Shown: positions 1 to 24,250 of the stretch, in pieces | How positions within the stretch are numbered: position 1 is the first letter of the stretch | Layout: the number at the start of each line of letters is the position of its first letter | Source: Tetranychus cinnabarinus | Taxonomy: Eukaryota; Arthropoda; Arachnida; Trombidiformes; Tetranychidae | Assembly (NCBI GenBank): GCA_022266195.1 | Contig: WHVY01000005.1 | Span: 1,364,001-1,428,000 of the forward strand | Reading direction: 5' to 3' | DNA: 64,000 nt | Program-made: the position numbers and the translations under genes | Notes under the pieces: generated by a model | The model's input: only the letters and a program-made list of their open reading frames with translations | Database searches by the model: none | Told to the model about the DNA's origin: nothing

Positions 1-3000
1 ATCACCATTATCATATTAGTTTCACTTGATTCTTCTCACTCAAGTTTCGCCTTTTTTCAGGCAAAAATTCATTGAATCATATTTTTGATAATAATAGAAC
101 CATCAATAAGCCCGACAAACATAGAGACATGAATTTCATCATTTCTAGTTGCGTGTTCAAACAGTGAACAATACAGCAAAAAGTAATGATGAAAATATTG
201 GATGAAAATTACGTTTTCTGTTTGAAAATCAATAAGTTTCATTTGTTTTTTTCCCTTCAGCATGTTCAGAATTTATCAGGTAATTTTGTGCTTTTTTATT
301 GAAAAAATGATAAGAAATTGTAATAGTTTCTCAGGTGGAATAGTAAAAGTGGAAAAAAATGATTTATTTCAAACAATATTTTGCTCTTCTTTGTTTCATT
401 CAAGAAAAAAAACTTCTTTTTTCCATCCTTTCCTTTTCAACTTAGCATGGTAATGATAATAATTTGATAGAAAGCATTTATATATTTGATTAGATGAAAA
501 GGTAAAAAGGGAGCGCGATCAAGATATTGATTACATTTTGCAATTTAAAGTTATCTAACAATAAGTTGACAGAAATAATCAAGTAGAAAGGTTATTAAAG
601 GTATCAAATTAACTTGTAATGTTGATTAACTTTCAACGGCAAAAGACGTAACCAGTGAAGAGAGCAAGAGTAAAATTTACAGCAACAATGTAATAAGTAA
701 ACGTGAAGAGGGTTGAGTAAAAAATGGCGATACAAGATATAACTGGAAGAAGAAAAACAATGTTAGTTGGCAACACAGAGAACCTTGAATGAAATTGAAT
801 GGGAAACTGAAAAATGGAATGAAATAATGGAATAACATTTGATAATGATTTGTCATTATTTATAGCAACGGAAGAAAAGTTGAAATGAATAATAAAGTGA
901 AGTCACAAAAATGTTATTGAAACTTGATTTGATTTGCTCTTCTTGTCTTGTTGCTGTTGATCTGCACTCATCAAGGACTAATCAACCAATGATTATGCTG
1001 TTTCAGTGATTATCCCTGAAGAAAATTATTGCAACCCTGAAAGCAGAAAAAAAACTTGATAGCTTCATAATGATAATTGAGAGAGAAAATGAAGAGAGAT
1101 TAGAAAAATTGATTTTTGTTCTCATGGCGAAGAAAAGGTGAATGAAAAATTTTGGGTGAAACATAAAAGTAAAGCTGATGAGAGTTTAATGGTGAATACA
1201 AGACTGAAAATGGGTTGAATTTGGGTTAAACCAGAGAAAAGTAAAAAAGTAACATTTTTTGGTAACCTTTCAACTTAATAAGGATTATGTGGAGGGCAAA
1301 ACTTGTACAGAGTCAAATAGGTTCACATACAATGTTTATATGGGCGCTATTATTGCCATGTTATTCGGTTCAATGGATTTCCATGAAAATCGATTCAACA
1401 TTTTGTGCTTCCATTTCTCACTTTGTTTACCAAAGTGAAAAGCAGCAAGGAAACAAAAAACGTAAAAAAAGCTTGTTGACAATTCAAAAAATAAGGTTGA
1501 AAAGTCGACAAGTTTTCTTTCTCATCTTTTGTCTCTTTATGCTACTCATCTTTTTTTTCATTATCATCATCATCTGATGATGAGTAAACCTTTCACTGCG
1601 TAAACAGAGTATAAGTAATAGCAAAAGATGAATAGGTAAATTCAGTTTGATGGAAGTAAAAAATTGTATAAAATGAGGGAAAAGAAGAGGAAAAAGACAA
1701 AAAAAGGTTGACAGGAAAGGAAAAGAATGGGGAAAAGAGTGAATCTTGGAGTGACAAAGTCGAGTTCTTGGAGTGATGAAAATTGTTTAAATTGAATAAT
1801 TATTGTTTCAGTTGGGAAACAGTCGATTTGATAAGTTTTCAATATCAACAATATTTGAAAAGATTCAACATTTTGAAATGTTCAACTGAAATAAACTTGT
1901 CTACATTTTGATAGTCATTTTGATGTTTATCAATTTTGCTCTTCAATATATTGAACCATTTCAATAAAAGAGGCAAAAAAGATTTCAAATTATCGTTAAT
2001 TTGTTTTTGATGTTTGTCTTAAAAAAACTCTATTTTCCAGTCAATCTGAAAATAAGTTTACATAATTATATTCATTAGCAAGTGTAAATTGTAATTGGTT
2101 TAACTCTAAGTGCATAAAAAAGGATTTCAAAAAAAAGGTTTAAACTTCGAGAGAGAAAAAAATGTTTCCATAAAATCTCGAGTATTCATGGTTATTTATT
2201 TGATCGTAAAGTTAATTCCAGATTCGATTAATGATATTTTAGTTTACTTGTTCGTGAAATTTCATTGGTTTCATATTATTGCGATTATATGCAATTATTT
2301 GATGATGATGATGATGGTAATGGTGAATATGAAAGAGATGCTATTAGCTAATGGAAGATGTAATGAATAGCAATTTGAAATGTTGGAGAAAAGAGGAGAA
2401 ATCCTTTTATCGATAAGGATGGATAAAGAGATGATAATTTTGGGTGAAATCAGGTGTGCAGCAGAGAGAGAGAGAGAGAGCGAGCAACCGAGTAAAACTA
2501 TTGTAATTGTGAAATGAATTAGACAAAGAAATGTGACAGATTTAGACATAATTGGCTTATATAATTATATTGGCTCCATAAAACTCGCAATAAGATGGTT
2601 AACCATTGATTCAATCAGAATCAATTGAAGCATCATAACATTTTTTAAAAAGTGTACCTTAATAGAGACGCGTGAGAGGCGAAAGAGGATTGTTTCTCAT
2701 TATTACAGAGAGAAACTGCAGAGACAATAATTTTCAAGATAATGATGAAAATAATGAGAATGATGATGAGCAGAAGGAAAATGGTTCAAGATTAATAATG
2801 ATGCTTAGGATGAGGGACAAGAGTGAAGGCAAGTAAAGTTGTTCATTCATCGAACCCAAAATTGAATGAAGAGAGTCGTGAATGGATTACAAGATGATAT
2901 CTTCTTTTTAATTCAAATAACAAAAAGTTCAATGATGATAATGAGGATGATGATGAGAAAGATGAAGGCAATGTTAAAATGTTTTCATTCGTTGTCATCA

Positions 3001-6000
3001 CTGTACACAAGTTAATCTCGTTACTATCTAAAAGTAAATTACATTTTCAAATTGATGGTTGACATTAAAATCTCTAGTTTTTTTTTCAAATTTATTTTCA
3101 ATCTTATTTCATTTCATTTTATGGTTTACTCTCAACTTTTTCAACACATTTTACAGCCTTTCGATTATTTTTCTTTCTCATTCACACTCACACAGTCACA
3201 CAGAGAGATGAACATAAATATTACAATAAAAAGGGAGGAATAAAGGTGAAGAGAAGACTCTTCAAGTCTTGAAATTGAAAAATTTTGCCTCGATAAACTT
3301 GAAAATATATTTATTATTGGATACATTTGTACATTTTTATACTTATAAATGGGCCTATCAAGTGTTTATACATTGATATATATACATATTTATATTTGAT
3401 GATAAGTTGAAGAAAAAATTTCATCAACTTTTCGTTTTTTCCCTTTTTTTACTTTACTTTTTTAAACTTATCGTTGAACGAAATGAAGGACTAACTTTTT
3501 ATTTCTTGCTTTTGATTCTTATTTTCATTTTATATTTTTATATTTATCCTAACCTTGTTTAGATTTAAGCTTCTGATTTAAGCTTCTCAGCATCATCCAA
3601 ATAAGATAATAAGCTTCTCTTTTCAGAATTGAATTTGAAACTTTTTTTCTCCGTTTCTTTCCTTTTTCTTTCAACTCTTTCATGGGAAAAATGAAAGGCA
3701 AATCTTGTTGATACCTTTTTTCCTTTCCTTCAAATTGTGTACTTTTTCGTTCTCTTCATTCAATCATTATCATAAAAAAATAGAGAACTTTTGGAAAAGA
3801 AAATATCACAAATTCTGGTTCAAAAGGCAGGATATTTTATTCCTTCCCTGTTGGAATTGCTGTTATTCCAAGTTTTTTTTCATTATTTGTCATTATTTTT
3901 ATTTCGTTATTATCACTATTCTTACCCTGGATTACTGGGAGTGAAATAAGATATCGTCAGAAAGAGAGGGAAAGAAGAGAAGAAACCAGTAAAATTATCG
4001 TCAAACTTGATGAATCATGTTCGACGATAAATTTACCATGAAGAGAAGAAATAAAATTGTTGATAGTTTGATTCAATTTGCAATTTTATTTTATTTTTTC
4101 AAGAGGATAAAGAAAAAGAAATCAATCAGAATATAAAAGCGACCAAAAACTCATTTCATTAAAACTCTTTTCTTTCCATTTCAGTTGAAACTGATAAATT
4201 TATCAATAAAATGTTTACCATTGATACGATAAAATGAGAAAAATACACAATTCTGATAAAAGTCAAACTCAGAGAGAAGCATGAAAAGAGAGAGAGAGAG
4301 AAAAGTGAAAAGTTCAATTTATTACTTATCATTTTCCGTTCACTATAAATGTAGATTGATAATGCATATACACTTACAGGGTTGTTAGATGATCACACAT
4401 GAAGATCAATGATTCTGAGTTGAAATGAACACAAATACATAATTAATATTGAATTTTCATCTTTTTTTTCGTTGCTAAATCTTCTCAATTTTTATACTCA
4501 ATCTTATGAATCTTCTGAATAAGTAAGAAATGAAGAGAGAAGAAAAAAGTGTCACCAAATATCATTTTTGCTCTAAGAGGATTATGATCCCATGGATTGT
4601 TGAGATAACTTTTTTCCTCTTCCAAGCCTTTCATCTTTTCTTCATTTTGCAACTTGCATGGAAACAAGTCGAGTTATTTTTATATTTCCAACTGAAAGAG
4701 GAAGAAGGATAATGATTATGATGATGAAAAATCAATGTCAATAGAAAGGAATCTTTGTAAATGTAAAAGTTACATTTTAATTTAAAAGTAAATGATAATC
4801 ATAGAGTCAATGGAAAAGGCAAAGAAATCAAATTCAGTGAGTTGAAAATATATTCAGATTTAGGGTGAAAAAAGGAGCAAGAAAAAAAGAAATAAAATGA
4901 GAGCAAAGAAGAAAAAATTCAGTTTGCTTCAGAATAATATCAATGTTGTTGATAATGCGAGTAAACATGAAACTCTGAATTTTTTGCAGGGTTAGAACCA
5001 AGGAGAGAGAAAAAAATGAAAAAATGTTGGCCAAACAGGAAAAGATTTGATCATTACTCGTTCATCTGTTGGTGATAATATGTAAAAATATTCAGATTCA
5101 GTATTTAGATAATTATAAACACACAAAGACAACGAAGACAAAGAAAAAAGATGAAAGAAAGAGATTGAAGACAGGCGAAAAAAGGAAAGTAAAGAGAAAA
5201 ATGAAAGTAAAATTCCTTTGGATAAAAGTTGAGTTGTAAGCATGCGTTTCTTTCAATCACCTTCACTGATAGGAAACAAAGTAATATAAAGTAAGGGAAT
5301 GAAAGAGGAATCAATACCGGCTTTTCAATGCTCTTTCATTTTGGTGACCTTCTATCGCTTTCTTCCTTCTTTGTTCTCTCTCATCTATCTTCTGCTCTTC
5401 TTCCTGTTTTCCTCATCATCCATTTCTCGTTCATCTCTGGTAACAGTTTTACCACTTCCAACGATAGATGGCGTTAGAATACAGAATATAAAATGTTTTA
5501 CTTTTTATCATTTTTTTGTTCAATTTTTCATTCGCCATTCAATGTAATCCATTAAAATCACTTTTTCAAACATTACATTGTAACCAGAAATGCAAAATTT
5601 TTAAATTGATGAATTTTTTCGCATTCAAATTGAATAATGAATCTTTGTTTTTTTTTGTTGTTGCTTGCTTTATGTTCAATATTTTTTTTCATGAAATGTT
5701 TATATTTTCACATGTTCAAGCTATTAACATGATGAGGAAAAGGAAAAAACATTTAGCTCAATTTTTTGTCGTTGCTCAACAATTTTTTCCTCTCTCTCTG
5801 AAACTGGTGATGAAAGATGAAAAATAAACTTGAAAGTCAACAAAAGTCAAACTGTCAGATGAATGAAATGAAAATTTTTGTTGCTTTTTTGTTCATTTTC
5901 AACTCATTTCTTTTCAATTTTGGTTCAATGAGAGGATGGAAATGGACTGACAAGGCATAAAATTTGGATGATTATCGAGTTGAATTAAGTTCTTGACTGG

Positions 6001-8661
6001 TCCAAATGAAGATGAAAATAGGTGAAGAAAAAGGTTTGACAAAGTGGCCAAAAGTAATTAGTCTTTCTGTTAATCCGCTTTTTGGAAAGGATCAAAAGGA
6101 GAAAATAAAAGATAACAGAAAAGGTAAAAGTCAAGGTATATAAAGGATAATAATGTTCAGGTGAAGAGAAGACAATCAAATGAAGGAAAAGTAATTCGTC
6201 GAGTCTCAAGAAAAGGCATTCATTTGATAATTACAATAATCTACGATAAAGGGAACAAAGAAAATGGTTGAATCATGGCGAGCAGGGAAAATGGTGGAAA
6301 GAGAAGAAAAAAAATGACAGAAAATGAAATTTTGATGAAAATTTCCAATTACACATCGAATCTACATAATCTATTCATTTAAATATTTTCTGTATTAAAA
6401 TTCAAATGAATTCGGTTGAGGTAAGCAACAGTAAATGTCCATTTTGAATGTTATCACAAGGTTCATTACTAATTAATAAGATGTACTTTAATCATGCAAA
6501 TTGTCACTTGACTCAGTAAAGGTTTAATCGATTTGTTGCCTGAAAAAGCAGTCAAAATATCGAGTCTCCAAGTTTTATGGAAAGACTAATAAATTGAAGT
6601 GAAAATGGAAATTTACTTTTAGCAAAATCGCGATTCGAGTAAAAATTTGTTCATTGATCAGGTTGAAAGATGAAAGAACAAAAGAAATGATCGAATCTTT
6701 AATCTCTTATCGATTTGAAACATTGAACTTTTGACTGAATTTTTCAAGTTTATTTATCCAATTCAAAGTTACCATTTACTTTGCTGAGCTCAAAAAAAGG
6801 TTGAAATTTTCAGAATCAATTTGAGTGAATTGATTCGAGTGAATCGAGTAAACTCGAGTTCAACATCGAAAGTGGCTCCATTGGAGTAAAACAATTTGCA
6901 ACTTTCAATTCTGGTTAATTGATTCCTTCAATATTCACCTATTTGTTGTTGATTGTAAAAACAGTTAACCGTCAAAAAAGCAACACACAAACTACGCTAA
7001 TCAGGTTAGCAAACATGAGCATCAACAACCAGCAGCAGTAGTAACAAGATAGTAAAAAAATCAACAACAATAACAGTTGAAAAGAGTTGATAAATAGGGT
7101 TGGAGCAAGTTGATTACTGTTGATAATCACGCAAGAATCAAACATAATCTGGTTAACAGATAAATAAACTTGTTTCAAAATGAAAAAAAATGTGTAAAAC
7201 ATACATAAATGAAAGAGTAATTTAAATAATGTTGATAATGATAACCATGAAAAGTTAATTAAATAGTTTGATTGTTGTAAGTTGAATTTTTTCTTCTTCT
7301 TCTTCATTGAATTAATTTGCATTTCAATTCTTATTCATCCCTTTTCTTCATGTGACAATTTCATTTCATTTTTTTTCTCCTTTTTCTGGTCAACATTTTG
7401 TTTACGTTTCATCCTTTCAAGTTGAATACAATTGTAAACACATTGACCATAACCAAAACCCTTATCAGGGTTAAAGTTGATCATTTGCCGTTTTTTATGT
7501 CAATCATGAAAATTGAATTTTCTTCAAGTTAACCTGAATTTTTACTCAACCAAAATGATCAAAATATTGTTACATTGTTTAAATTGATTGTAAAATAGTT
7601 TTTTTTCTTGTTTCTCTTTTTTTCTGATTTCTGCTTATGATGGGAAAATGATTTTATTATTTATTACAAATGATAGTAATAATGATGATAACTCGAGTGA
7701 TGTTGAATGAATATTTATGAGCACGTTTTTTGCAGCATTTCAGTTGTTTAGAGGTTTACAAGTTTGCAACAATAATGGATTCACATCTGTAATTGAATAA
7801 ATTGTATTGCAAAGTAATTAAAATACTTTTTCTGATTGATTAACTAATTTAATCAATTGTATACTTTTGGCTTCCATTTGGATAACTGTTCATCTCCAAA
7901 TGATTATTAATAGGCACGGAAACAAATTAAATTGATTTGCACACAAAACTTAATTATTATCATCATTAACGGTTCTGTTTATTATTAGGATATTTACAGT
8001 TTATTGAGGTTGTAAGATGAAACATTTGAACCAATTTTTTGATTGAAATTTACTGTAAATTTGTTTTTTTCCCCTTGCAATTGATTAATTTTTGCTTTCA
8101 ATTCTTTTCGCCAAAAATGTCACCAGATTAATGAAAATTTGGCGGGAATAAGGTTGGAGATAAAAAAAGATTCATCAAGGAATATCATTATTTTGAAGAT
8201 TTTTTTCTTCTTCTTCTTCATGACAACAGGGGAAAGGGGAAAACTGGAAACATCATCATTCTCATTTTGAACATCATCAACAACATTGACTGGTTATTGG
8301 GAAAAGAAAGGGAAAGAATGAAAGAAAGAAGAAAAGTCAATTCTGTCAACACCTTTGTAGGTTAAGGAAGTGGGAATCAAGGTAAAGTTGATAAGATTTA
8401 CCGAGACAGCTCAAAGAAGAAGAAGAAAGAAGAAGAAAAGAAAGATTTATTTGCACATAATGTTAATGCTAATTAATGATGTTGCTATCATTGGTGATGA
8501 TGATGATGAAAAAAGATGATACCACTACTACTTTTACTGATGATAATGATGTTAAATGCATTTACAATAATTATGTTGATAAATAATGAATTATCATCAA
8601 AATGAAGTGTCAATCTCTTTCTCTTTCAAGTGAACAAGTAGTAAGGTATTAATGGTGGAGA

Positions 8662-8685
8662 GATGATGATGATGATGATGATGAG
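8662..8685. repeat. (GAT)n microsatellite
   Basis: About eight uninterrupted GAT units. It is representative of the many short GAT/ATC tracts across the first 30 kb, for example at 19468-19488 and 21588-21607. Confidence 0.9.
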
Positions 8686-9214
8686 GATGGCAATGAAGAG
8701 AAAGAGTGAAAAATTAGAGGAATAATGAACAGAGTATCAGAGTATAAAATAGAGTATAAGAAGAAGAGAAAAAGAAATCTTGTTAATATCAAGAAAGCAA
8801 TTTACTGCAAAAAGAGATGAAGAAAAAAAAACTGTTAAATGTATTTTTGTTCAACACATTATTCAAGAACTATTGCAAAAACTATCATTTGTGCGGTAAA
8901 ATTTAGCTGTGAAAAAATGCTTCTCAGAAGAAGAAGAAGAAAGAAGGAAAAGCCAACTCTATCATCATCATCATTATCATCATCTTCATTATCAGCTTCA
9001 TCATAATGTTTCTATGTGCAAAGATATTGTCAAGTTTATGTCAAGATGGCGATTCCAAGGAAGCAATCGTTTTTGACTTTTCATAACTACATGTTTTTAT
9101 CCTACACATACAAGGATAAAGGTGATAAAGATAGATGATGAGTGGGGAAAAGAGTGTAGAGAGAGAGAGAAAGATCAAGTATGATCCAGAAGAGGTTATG
9201 TAGTGAGCTAAGAG

Positions 9215-9280
9215 AGGCCCATTTAGGCCAGGCCATCCAGGGAAAGACAACCTGGCCCAGGCCAACTCAGCCTTCCAGGT
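9215..9280. other. GC-rich block with nested GGCC/CCAGG palindromes
   Basis: A compact GC-rich island in AT-rich DNA. It contains four GGCC words and a CCAGG...CCTGG stem around a 9-base loop, flanked by a second GGCC/GGCC pairing. It could be a hairpin, a protein-binding cluster or a piece of exon. The minus strand is open across it but gives no recognisable protein. Confidence 0.35.
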
Positions 9281-10150
9281 CAAATCTTTCATTTTTATTC
9301 GTCTTCCTTGTCTTAGTCAGTACTTCTATCACTTCTTGCTTCTTTTTTTCACTCCTTATCCGTGCACCCTCTTTCACAGGGGAGGAAAGCAAAAGAAGGA
9401 CAGTTATAAGAGGATGATGATAAAAAAGACTGAGGGAGAGATCACTGGTAGAGTATCACTGTAGGGAGTACATCATTTTAAATAGCGATTTGTTTTGCTT
9501 CACTTTTCTTTCTCTCGCTCCTTATACTTCATTCAAAAACCTCGTTAACCAATTTTTACTTTGCTTCTTGAGCCATTTTTTTAGTGCAACCTTTTTGCAT
9601 CAATTGATCTTGCTAGATGCAGCTATCTGCTAGAAAAGGGATAATTTTTATTGTAAACAATTATTGCACATAAACATCAATACACGAATTCAAACTGCAA
9701 ATAATTGGTTTATAAGATGAGCATAAAATGAGAAAGAAAGAAAAATCTCTTATTCGCTCTTTTTGTCTACAACTGACTACTTCTAGGATTTTATCACTAT
9801 TTACATCATCAGCATCATCATCCTTTTTTTATCATGACATTGAGTGTATCTAAGGGTAGCTTATTTAATTTCTTTGCGCTTAAATTATGTTCTGGTTTCA
9901 TTCAAATGGGTAAAAAGGGAAACTGACAAACACTTAAACATTAATAAACATTAATTGAGCTCAATTTTCATCATGCAATTGTTGAAATATATGTAACACA
10001 ATGAGCCATACAATTTAACCTTTCAATTTATATATTGGGTTAAAATGATTCTTTTTTTTCACTCAAGTAGGAAAGTATAATTAAGAAAAGCGGCGAAAAA
10101 AAGCGAATCAAACAATCGATGAAAATTTTTAGCTTTTTCTTTCAACTTAC

Positions 10151-10316
10151 CTCGATCAGGGATAAAGGTTGATTTGGGTGAACAAGAGAGACTCATTAGA
10201 ACCAAAGCGGCTGTACAATCATCCATAACTGGATCGTCTTCGAGGCTGTTGCTTGGTCGACGTTTCCGTCCTTTCCTCACTTCAATATTCACCGGTGACA
10301 TTATCATGTTATCCAT
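10151..10316 (-). CDS. First coding exon of a minus-strand gene with a repressor-like AAxxLMSLS motif
   Basis: The reading frame opens at the ATG at 10316, after an in-frame TGA 18 bases upstream. It runs 55 codons and ends at a strong donor (CGAG|GTAAGTTG; the intron starts at 10150), so this is a 5' exon with the rest of the gene at lower coordinates or outside the window. The peptide has a basic patch (RKGRKRRPS, about residues 15-23), an acidic stretch (LEDDPVMDDC) and then TAALVLMSLSCSPKS. The last part resembles the short amphipathic Sin3-interaction segment of TIEG-type Kruppel-like factors (KLF10/11: EALMSMSCSWKS). A similar AAxVLxSLSxSP segment may occur in ZNF395/ZNF704-type factors. 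A transcription factor is therefore my best guess, but no zinc-finger exon was seen. Composition is clearly coding-like compared with the surrounding DNA. Confidence 0.5.
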
Positions 10317-21001
<10,685 letters not shown>

Positions 21002-21183
21002 TTACTTGGTTTCTTTTGCTTTTCCTCTTGTCCAGACAAAACTGTTTAAAATTGGAAATGATGTTTTCATTTTGTTCCATTGATCAAATGTTATCCATAA
21101 AGAGCACCAATCATGGTTCAAGGGAACAACAAATCGACAAGATTTATTTGCACAATTAACTGGTTTATTATGCACGGTGAAAC
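21002..21183 (-). CDS. Candidate terminal exon, unknown protein
   Basis: On the minus strand a strong acceptor (TTCTTCTATTGATTACAG) opens a frame of 59 codons ending in TAA at 21002-21004. The peptide is not low-complexity. It has PVNCANKSC near its start, then HDWCSLWITFDQW, and a basic end (TRGKAKETK). If it starts two bases into a codon it joins in phase with the donor at 24172. I recognise no family. Support is the acceptor, the terminal stop and the balanced composition. The chance that this is a random open frame remains real. Confidence 0.3.
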
Positions 21184-24171
21184 CTGTAATCAATAGAAGA
21201 AGAAATTATTGAAAAAGGAAAGAGAAAAAAATGGTTTATTCAAACTCAGTCAATAACCTGATGAAGTATATAAATGTGAATTGAATTGCATTTTTTGTTC
21301 ATCTTTTTTCTTCGTCATCAACTTCGTTTCACTTTTTCTTTTTGCTTTTTTCTTTCGTTTGATTCGTAACGATTCTTGAGAAAGTTGAACATTTCCAGTT
21401 TTCGAAGAAAATTATGATAGAGGACATAAATAATGCATGATAAATGATGACAGTTCTGGTGATGAAATGATAACAACATTTCAATCCAATCATCAGCAAT
21501 TTGCAAAGCGAAAACAGATTATTGCGAAAAGATAAAAAGAGAAGAAAAAAGAAGAAAACAAGACGAAGATGAAGATAAAGATGGATATGATGATGATGAT
21601 GATGATAATCAGGATGGAATCAATTTGCTTAATTTTGGAAAATTTTAATGCAATTTCCATGCCAATTGAAGAAACTGGCTTTTTCCTTACTGTTAGGGTT
21701 GAATTGAATGGCTCTTACTTTTTGATTTGCTTGGATTTGATTTAATTTGCAATTTTCTGTTAGAAACGGTTAATTAAGATACAATTTTCCACAAAACAGT
21801 TCCAGATTAGTTGTTTCTCCTTAATTTCGTATTCGTACCACCTTATCAAGTAGATGCTGATTTTTCTTTAGATATAAATGTTTTCCATTCAATTTCTTTA
21901 TCTTAATCACCACTTTCCTTACCACATTAGCAACAGTTTACTGCAAAAAATACTGTTTCTCCCAGTTTCTTTTATTATTATGAAACACCAAAGATCAAGG
22001 ACCAGCTATAAGATGCATGTAAGGAGTGTTCAATCTTGCTTCATCTTTTGGGCTCAGATCATTTTTATTTGTTCCAGGTTTTGCTTTTTTTCTTCTTCTT
22101 CTTTGATTCCATTGCTTTTCAATAAACCATTTACAATGATGTTGCCCATTAGTCACTGAGCACCAAGAATGGTTAGTTTTTGACTTTACCAATGTTTATC
22201 CATCAATTGCTAATAGAAATATGTTTCAATGCTACTCTCTTGAATTTGCAAATGAGGTCCAAAAAAAGAGGAACAATGAAAGCTGCCAACCTGGTTAAAC
22301 TTTAGCGTAGCTGACATATCATCTTTTATTTCTTATTCATCTAATAATAACAGGGAAGAGAGATAAATCTTCAAGTCTGTAATCATTCAACTAATCTAAT
22401 TCATATTTAAAGTACCTGATGATAAGAAGTAGCCTGGTAAATGTCATTAGATTTACTTTTTTTTGGGCAATATTCTGTGTCCCTTTTTTTCCATCTTTCT
22501 GAATCTTTTAATTTCCTCAATTGTAACTTTGGTTGAAACAGAAATGATCATCTGCGGTTTCTTGTTGACAGTAAGGGTGAATGTTGTGGCGGTGGAAAGT
22601 GTGAATCTAAGGAAGAGTTGGAGAAGAAGAAAAAAACAGTCTTAGTACATGATGATGGTGCATAAAAGGAGAAAATTGAACACTATTCCTGGAAAATTCA
22701 AATAATAGAGATAATAATGATGTTGATGATGATGATGGTTTAAGAGTTTTTTTCATCTTTTCATTCTTTATGAAGAGGAATCATTCCTTTAGCATTTTAT
22801 GACCTAAAAATTAATACATAATTTTATGTTACAATGAGTTTCGTCAAGGTTTGAAGGATTCATTCTGCTGAATGACCATCTTTTACCAATTGAATGTAAA
22901 AGCTGATTGATTACCTGTTAGCCACAACTTTGCTGATTGCTTAATTCTGTAACATAGCTTACTCAGCATTGCTACTTAATTATTTAGTTTTTTTTGCTTA
23001 ACATTGAAAATAAAAACTGTGCATACACAAATTTATCTCGAGTTACTGTTGCTGTGTGTTGCTGTTAACTCTTCAGTATTTAATCATCATCACCATCATC
23101 ACCATCGTTATCATTGTCATTATCTCTTTCTTTTTCTGCAAAGTACCAATTTAAAGAGGAGAAACTTGAAGGTAAACAGTTGTGAGTAGAGAGAGAGAAA
23201 ACGACCAAAAAAATTAACAGCATTAGAATACGGAGAGTTGATGAAGATTTTAAATTAATGACGCCAATGATTTTCTCTTTTCCATTTTCATTCATTAACT
23301 TGTTCATTGTTCGTTTTTCCTTTTTTTCCAGTTATCTAATTTTATACCATGAGATGTACCTGTTCCATCTTGTCATGTCCGTTGTTGAGTTTATTGGTGG
23401 TGGTGGTGAAGTATTGTTGTTTTAGGTATTACCGGTTTAGCTGACGCCCTTACCCATAGTTTGTTACTAGGGGCCATCATTGACCGGAAAAGGGTGTGGA
23501 TACCTTCATGAGGTTTTGGTGTAGATGTGGATGTGGATATATGTGTATGTTTTATGTGTACGTATGTATACATTTTTTTCCTCTTCACACAAGTGAACAA
23601 TGAGCAAATTAAGTATAATCATAATCACCATAATCATAATCATTATTATGATTTTTTAACTATTATGACTATTATTATTATTATCGACCTTTCTCAAGGA
23701 TCATCGTCATTCAGGCTGATCTAGTAACGAAATATCTCCATAGACTTGTTGGTGCGTACACTAACAATGTAAATTTGGATAGATGTTTGTGTGTGTAAAA
23801 CTTATATAATATACGCACATAGCCACACCTTTACAGAAAACTGGATAAACTAGGGGAGCCATTACCGTCCAGGATGCATTTTTAAATATCAAAGATAGAT
23901 CAACAGCAGAAACCCGGAAGATTGTGTTACCAGCCCAATGAGAATGGATGTGTTGTGTGTGCATAATTTTACTGTTGATGATATATTGGTTGTTAGTGTG
24001 AGTGTGTTTGCATATATAAACGTTGGTATAATTTAAATGGATGATGAAGTTTATAATAATTGTGAAGAGGGAAAATGATGAGGAAAACAGTGGATCCCAT
24101 TGTAAGCCTTTTTTTACTTGCGTAACCAGGGTAACCCAATTCAAAGATTTAATAGCGGGTTTCAGGTTTAC
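21184..24171. other. Non-coding or intronic DNA with small coding-like islands
   Basis: If the candidate exons at 21002-21183 and 24172-24250 belong together, this is their 3-kb intron. It contains (CAT)n tracts near 23.08 kb and GT-rich runs at 23.5-24.0 kb. Short, more GC-balanced islands at about 22.0-22.19, 23.42-23.51 and 23.83-23.95 kb read as protein-like on one or both strands. I could not settle the strand or the splice sites of any of them. Confidence 0.3.
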
Positions 24172-24250
24172 CGAGGTTGTATGAATTAGGCTCTATGCTT
24201 GGACTGTCAAGGTTTTTCCGTGATATTTCACTACCTGGAGACCTTGAGAA
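24172..24250 (-). CDS. Candidate small internal exon, unknown protein
   Basis: The minus-strand frame of 26 codons plus one base lies between a CTACAAG acceptor and a CTCG|GTAAAC donor. The peptide is hydrophilic (SPGSEISRKNLDSPSIEPNS). Its phase matches the candidate terminal exon at 21002-21183, since G plus GT rebuilds a glycine codon. No family is recognised and the call rests only on splice signals, phase and composition. Confidence 0.22.

Larger units (their letters stand above)
1..10150. other. Non-coding, simple-repeat-rich DNA
   Basis: I see no convincing gene in this stretch. It is strongly AT-rich, with many short (GAT)n/(ATC)n, (GAA)n and poly-T runs. Short open frames here are low-complexity Phe/Leu/Ser/Lys translations of these runs. 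It lies 3' of the minus-strand exon at 10151-10316, so part of it may be that gene's first intron. I looked for the zinc-finger exons such a gene might carry and recognised none. A TAGATGGCGT motif lies at 5465-5474. Confidence 0.5.

Noticed and set aside
6972..7322. 116-codon minus-strand frame
   Set aside because: Low-complexity Leu/Phe/Ser composition from AT-rich repeats. Nothing resembling a domain.
22000..22192. Minus-strand frame with HSWCSVTNGQHHC and a basic tail
   Set aside because: Part of it is a (GAA)n translation and the best acceptor (GGTGCTCAG) would remove the Cys-rich part. Left as a coding-like island only.
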